From: Desulforhopalus sp.
GTDB lineage: Bacteria > Desulfobacterota > Desulfobulbia > Desulfobulbales > Desulfocapsaceae
Length of the DNA stretch: 64,000 nt
Reading direction: 5' to 3'
Assembly: GCA_030247675.1 (NCBI GenBank)
Contig: JAOTRX010000003.1
Coordinates: forward strand, 490,265-554,264
The position numbers were made by a program, and so were the translations under genes. Positions 62,430 through 64,000 of the stretch are shown here, piece after piece (the first letter of the stretch is position 1; every line of letters starts with the position of its first letter). The notes under the pieces are model-generated. The model was not told the origin of the DNA. It searched no databases and was given only the letters and a program-made list of their open reading frames with translations.

Positions 62430-62963
62430 ATGAAGCCATCAAAATATGAGACAGGAGAAATATTAGAAGGATTTCGCCTGTTGTTTTCAGGAAATGAGAT
62501 TTCTTGTGTTTTAATCGGGGCAAGTATGATTGATAAATCTCTAGAAGATTTGTTGAGTCGATATTTTATTAAAGGGAAAACATCGGATAAAATGCTTAGC
62601 GATACAGGTATTTTGGGGACTTTAAGAAACAAGGCAGATTGTAGTTATGCATTGGGTCTGGTCGATAAGAAAGTTTATCAAAACATCATATGGGCGTTAG
62701 AAGTACGAAATGTATTTGGACATCATCATCTTAAATGCAGTTTTGCAAACGAGAAAATCCTCAAAATATCTAACGATAACCCACATGGTTTAATAGATTC
62801 CTCAAACGCGGATTTGTTTTATAGTGTATTAGAAAAGGCTGGAATTGACTTAACTGAGGATTCTGAAAATCTAAAAGAATTTAGGTGTATTGCATTCGAG
62901 ATTGTAAAAATTGTACAGAATAAAAAAAAAGAAGTAGATGCTAAGAAGAATAACACGGAATAG
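62430..62963 (+). CDS. MltR-like cassette protein
   Basis: A 177-residue helical protein resembling the MltR (mannitol operon repressor-like) family: 'CVLIGASMIDKSLEDLLSRY', 'LGTLRNKADCSYALGLVDK' and 'YQNIIWALEVRNVFGHHH' match the conserved A-x-x-x-D-x-x-L-x-x-L-L, A-Y-A-L-G-L and I-R-N-x-F-A-H blocks. MltR-like proteins are small and poorly understood, with a regulatory or toxin-like fold. The gene is AT-rich, lacks a clear ribosome-binding site and fills the cassette between attC sites 1 and 2. Confidence 0.7.
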   Translation: MKPSKYETGEILEGFRLLFSGNEISCVLIGASMIDKSLEDLLSRYFIKGKTSDKMLSDTGILGTLRNKADCSYALGLVDKKVYQNIIWALEVRNVFGHHHLKCSFANEKILKISNDNPHGLIDSSNADLFYSVLEKAGIDLTEDSENLKEFRCIAFEIVKIVQNKKKEVDAKKNNTE

Positions 62964-62986
62964 CTTTTATTAATGCAACAATCAAT

Positions 62987-63058
62987 GGTTAACAAATAAT
63001 TTGAGAGGGATTTTGGTTCCGCTGCGCTCCACCAAAACCCCTCAATTCACCGTTGTGA
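62987..63058 (+). other. attC site 2 (less canonical)
   Basis: GGTTAAC begins the site and GTTGTGA (63052-63058) ends it. The arm TTGAG.GGG.TTTTGGT pairs with ACCAAAA.CCCC.TCAA. Both core boxes deviate from consensus by one or two bases, but fold and position fit. Confidence 0.65.
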
Positions 63059-63100
63059 AAAATGAATTAAAAACGTACAGAGCAGGAAATTGGATACTTC

Positions 63101-63787
63101 ATGTTCAAAAAATTTTGGAAAGTGCTCATCTCCTCTTTTTGCTGTCTGCTCCTTTTTTCAGATGCTAATAATAGCTATGGTGAAGAAAAAATTTATACAC
63201 ACAAAGAACTTGTTCGTAAAGAATCTGTTTTGTATGACAAGATAACTGATACAAAAATTTATGGTTTGATACGGGAATATTCGCCAGCATCTGGAAAATT
63301 ACTTTGTGAAACGCCATATAAAAATGGAAAAGAAAATGGTATTAAAAAATGTTTTTCTCATGCTGGCAATCTATACAACGAAACACCATACAACGATGGG
63401 AAAACGAATGGTGTTGGTAAAGTCTTTTATGAATCAGGCAAAATTTTTTCGGAAACACCATACATTAATGGGAAAGTACATGGTGTTTTGAAAAGATTCT
63501 ATGAGTCTGGAAATATATTTGGAGAAACACCTTATAAAGATGGCCAGATTGATGGTGTGCACCAATTTTTTTATGAATCAGGAAAATTAAAATCAAAAAC
63601 ATCATATAAAAACGGAAAGAGAGATGGTGTCGAGGTGAGATACCGCAGATCTGGTTATTTGTTTCAAGAAATTATATTTGAAGATGGGGTAGCTGTTTCA
63701 GGTTTTCTAAACACTTTTTGGGGAAATAAAAGGAGAATGAGTGATTCGGAACTTCAAGAAATTAATTCAGAACAGAATGAATATTAG
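63101..63787 (+). CDS. Exported MORN-type repeat protein in a cassette
   Basis: A 228-residue protein with a signal peptide of about 27 residues ('VLISSFCCLLLFSDANNSYG'). Five or more 23-residue MORN_2/YwqK-like repeats follow, each of the form Y-x-x-G-K-x-x-x-E-T-P-Y-x-x-G-K-x-x-G-V ('GKIFSETPYINGKVHGVLK', 'GNIFGETPYKDGQIDGV'). YwqK-type proteins have been listed as antitoxin-like, but many are envelope proteins of unknown role. Very AT-rich; ends just before attC site 3. Confidence 0.8.
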   Translation: MFKKFWKVLISSFCCLLLFSDANNSYGEEKIYTHKELVRKESVLYDKITDTKIYGLIREYSPASGKLLCETPYKNGKENGIKKCFSHAGNLYNETPYNDGKTNGVGKVFYESGKIFSETPYINGKVHGVLKRFYESGNIFGETPYKDGQIDGVHQFFYESGKLKSKTSYKNGKRDGVEVRYRRSGYLFQEIIFEDGVAVSGFLNTFWGNKRRMSDSELQEINSEQNEY

Positions 63788-63818
63788 AAGATGCGGCTTA
63801 CCGATTATCTTATGATTA

Positions 63819-63882
63819 TCACAACAAAACGTTCCTGCGGAAGCCGCAAACAGCGCGGCTCCCGCAGAACTCCACGTTAACT
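63819..63882 (+). other. attC site 3
   Basis: Begins near CACAAC (63820-63825) and ends with GTTAACT (63876-63882). GTTC.TGCGG.AGCCGC pairs with GCGGCT.CCGCA.GAAC, leaving single extrahelical bases on one side, as attC sites do. Confidence 0.85.
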
Positions 63883-63942
63883 CTTTTGATGAAGTGATCT
63901 GAACAAACCAACAGCACATGCTTACAAGCCTCAAACATCAAG

Positions 63943-64000
63943 ATGAAGCCATTCCTCGCCTTCGACATGGGCAATGTCCTCTTGCCCTTTGACCACATGC
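63943..64000 (+). CDS. HAD-family hydrolase, 5' fragment cut by window end
   Basis: The last 58 bases read M-K-P-F-L-A-F-D-M-G-N-V-L-L-P-F-D-H-M. 'FDMGNVL' is motif I of HAD phosphatases of the D-x-G-N-V type. GC-rich codons contrast with the cassettes, so it is probably chromosomal or a cassette of different origin. Only 19 residues are visible. Confidence 0.5.
   Translation, partial: MKPFLAFDMGNVLLPFDHM

Overview
The window looks like a chromosome segment of a Gram-negative sulfate- or sulfur-metabolising deltaproteobacterium, probably Desulfobulbaceae-like. The grounds are a complete DsrC with both C-terminal redox cysteines, a CobA-HemD fusion (siroheme/heme supply), an outer-membrane autotransporter-type barrel, PpiD, Liv transporters and many large hybrid kinases. 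No rRNA is present; one tRNA (initiator Met) is seen. The species assignment is inference.

Layout. (1) 0.07-10.5 kb, minus strand: a chemotaxis cluster of a soluble MCP-like protein, STAS protein, CheY, CheA, a short CheR, an MBL-fold protein, a very long poly-HAMP receptor and CheW. Three similar hairpins lie between its genes. (2) 11-23.5 kb, minus strand: three hybrid histidine kinases, two of them directly preceded by a periplasmic binding protein with no transporter, plus an M48 lipoprotein-like peptidase and an autotransporter-like barrel. (3) 23.8-38.3 kb: initiator tRNA, a hom-apgM-thioesterase operon, adk behind a tandem structured 5' element, cobA-hemD overlapped by a cereblon-like CULT-domain gene, a SNF2 helicase, a degenerate serine-recombinase homologue, ppiD and dsrC. 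(4) 38.4-56.7 kb: bactofilin/M23 peptidase, ABC-F ATPase-phosphoesterase-Ser/Thr kinase, threonine aldolase, a divergent NAD ligase, tautomerase, MBL hydrolase, GlxA-type regulator, ferredoxin-nitroreductase, a complete branched-chain amino-acid ABC transporter and galE.

(5) 56.9-63.9 kb is accessory DNA. A RelE-type toxin relic with an intact HTH antitoxin is followed by an integron: an IntI-type integrase with an extra N-terminal domain, an attI-like region with two direct repeats and a good outward promoter, then plus-strand AT-rich cassettes. The cassette region carries a dihydropteroate synthase with the hallmarks of mobile sulfonamide-resistance (Sul) enzymes, closest by eye to Sul3, then a frameshifted and truncated ANT(6)-like adenylyltransferase cut off next to an IS91-family transposase. 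An attC site, an MltR-like gene, a second attC, a MORN-type repeat lipoprotein/exported protein and a third attC follow. The last 58 bases begin a GC-rich HAD-family gene, probably back in the core chromosome.

Two further layers are not explained by coding genes: a three-copy dispersed intergenic repeat of about 40 bp (27.08, 40.23 and 50.87 kb), and the two tandem copies of an inverted-repeat-bounded element before adk, whose arms differ by compensatory changes.
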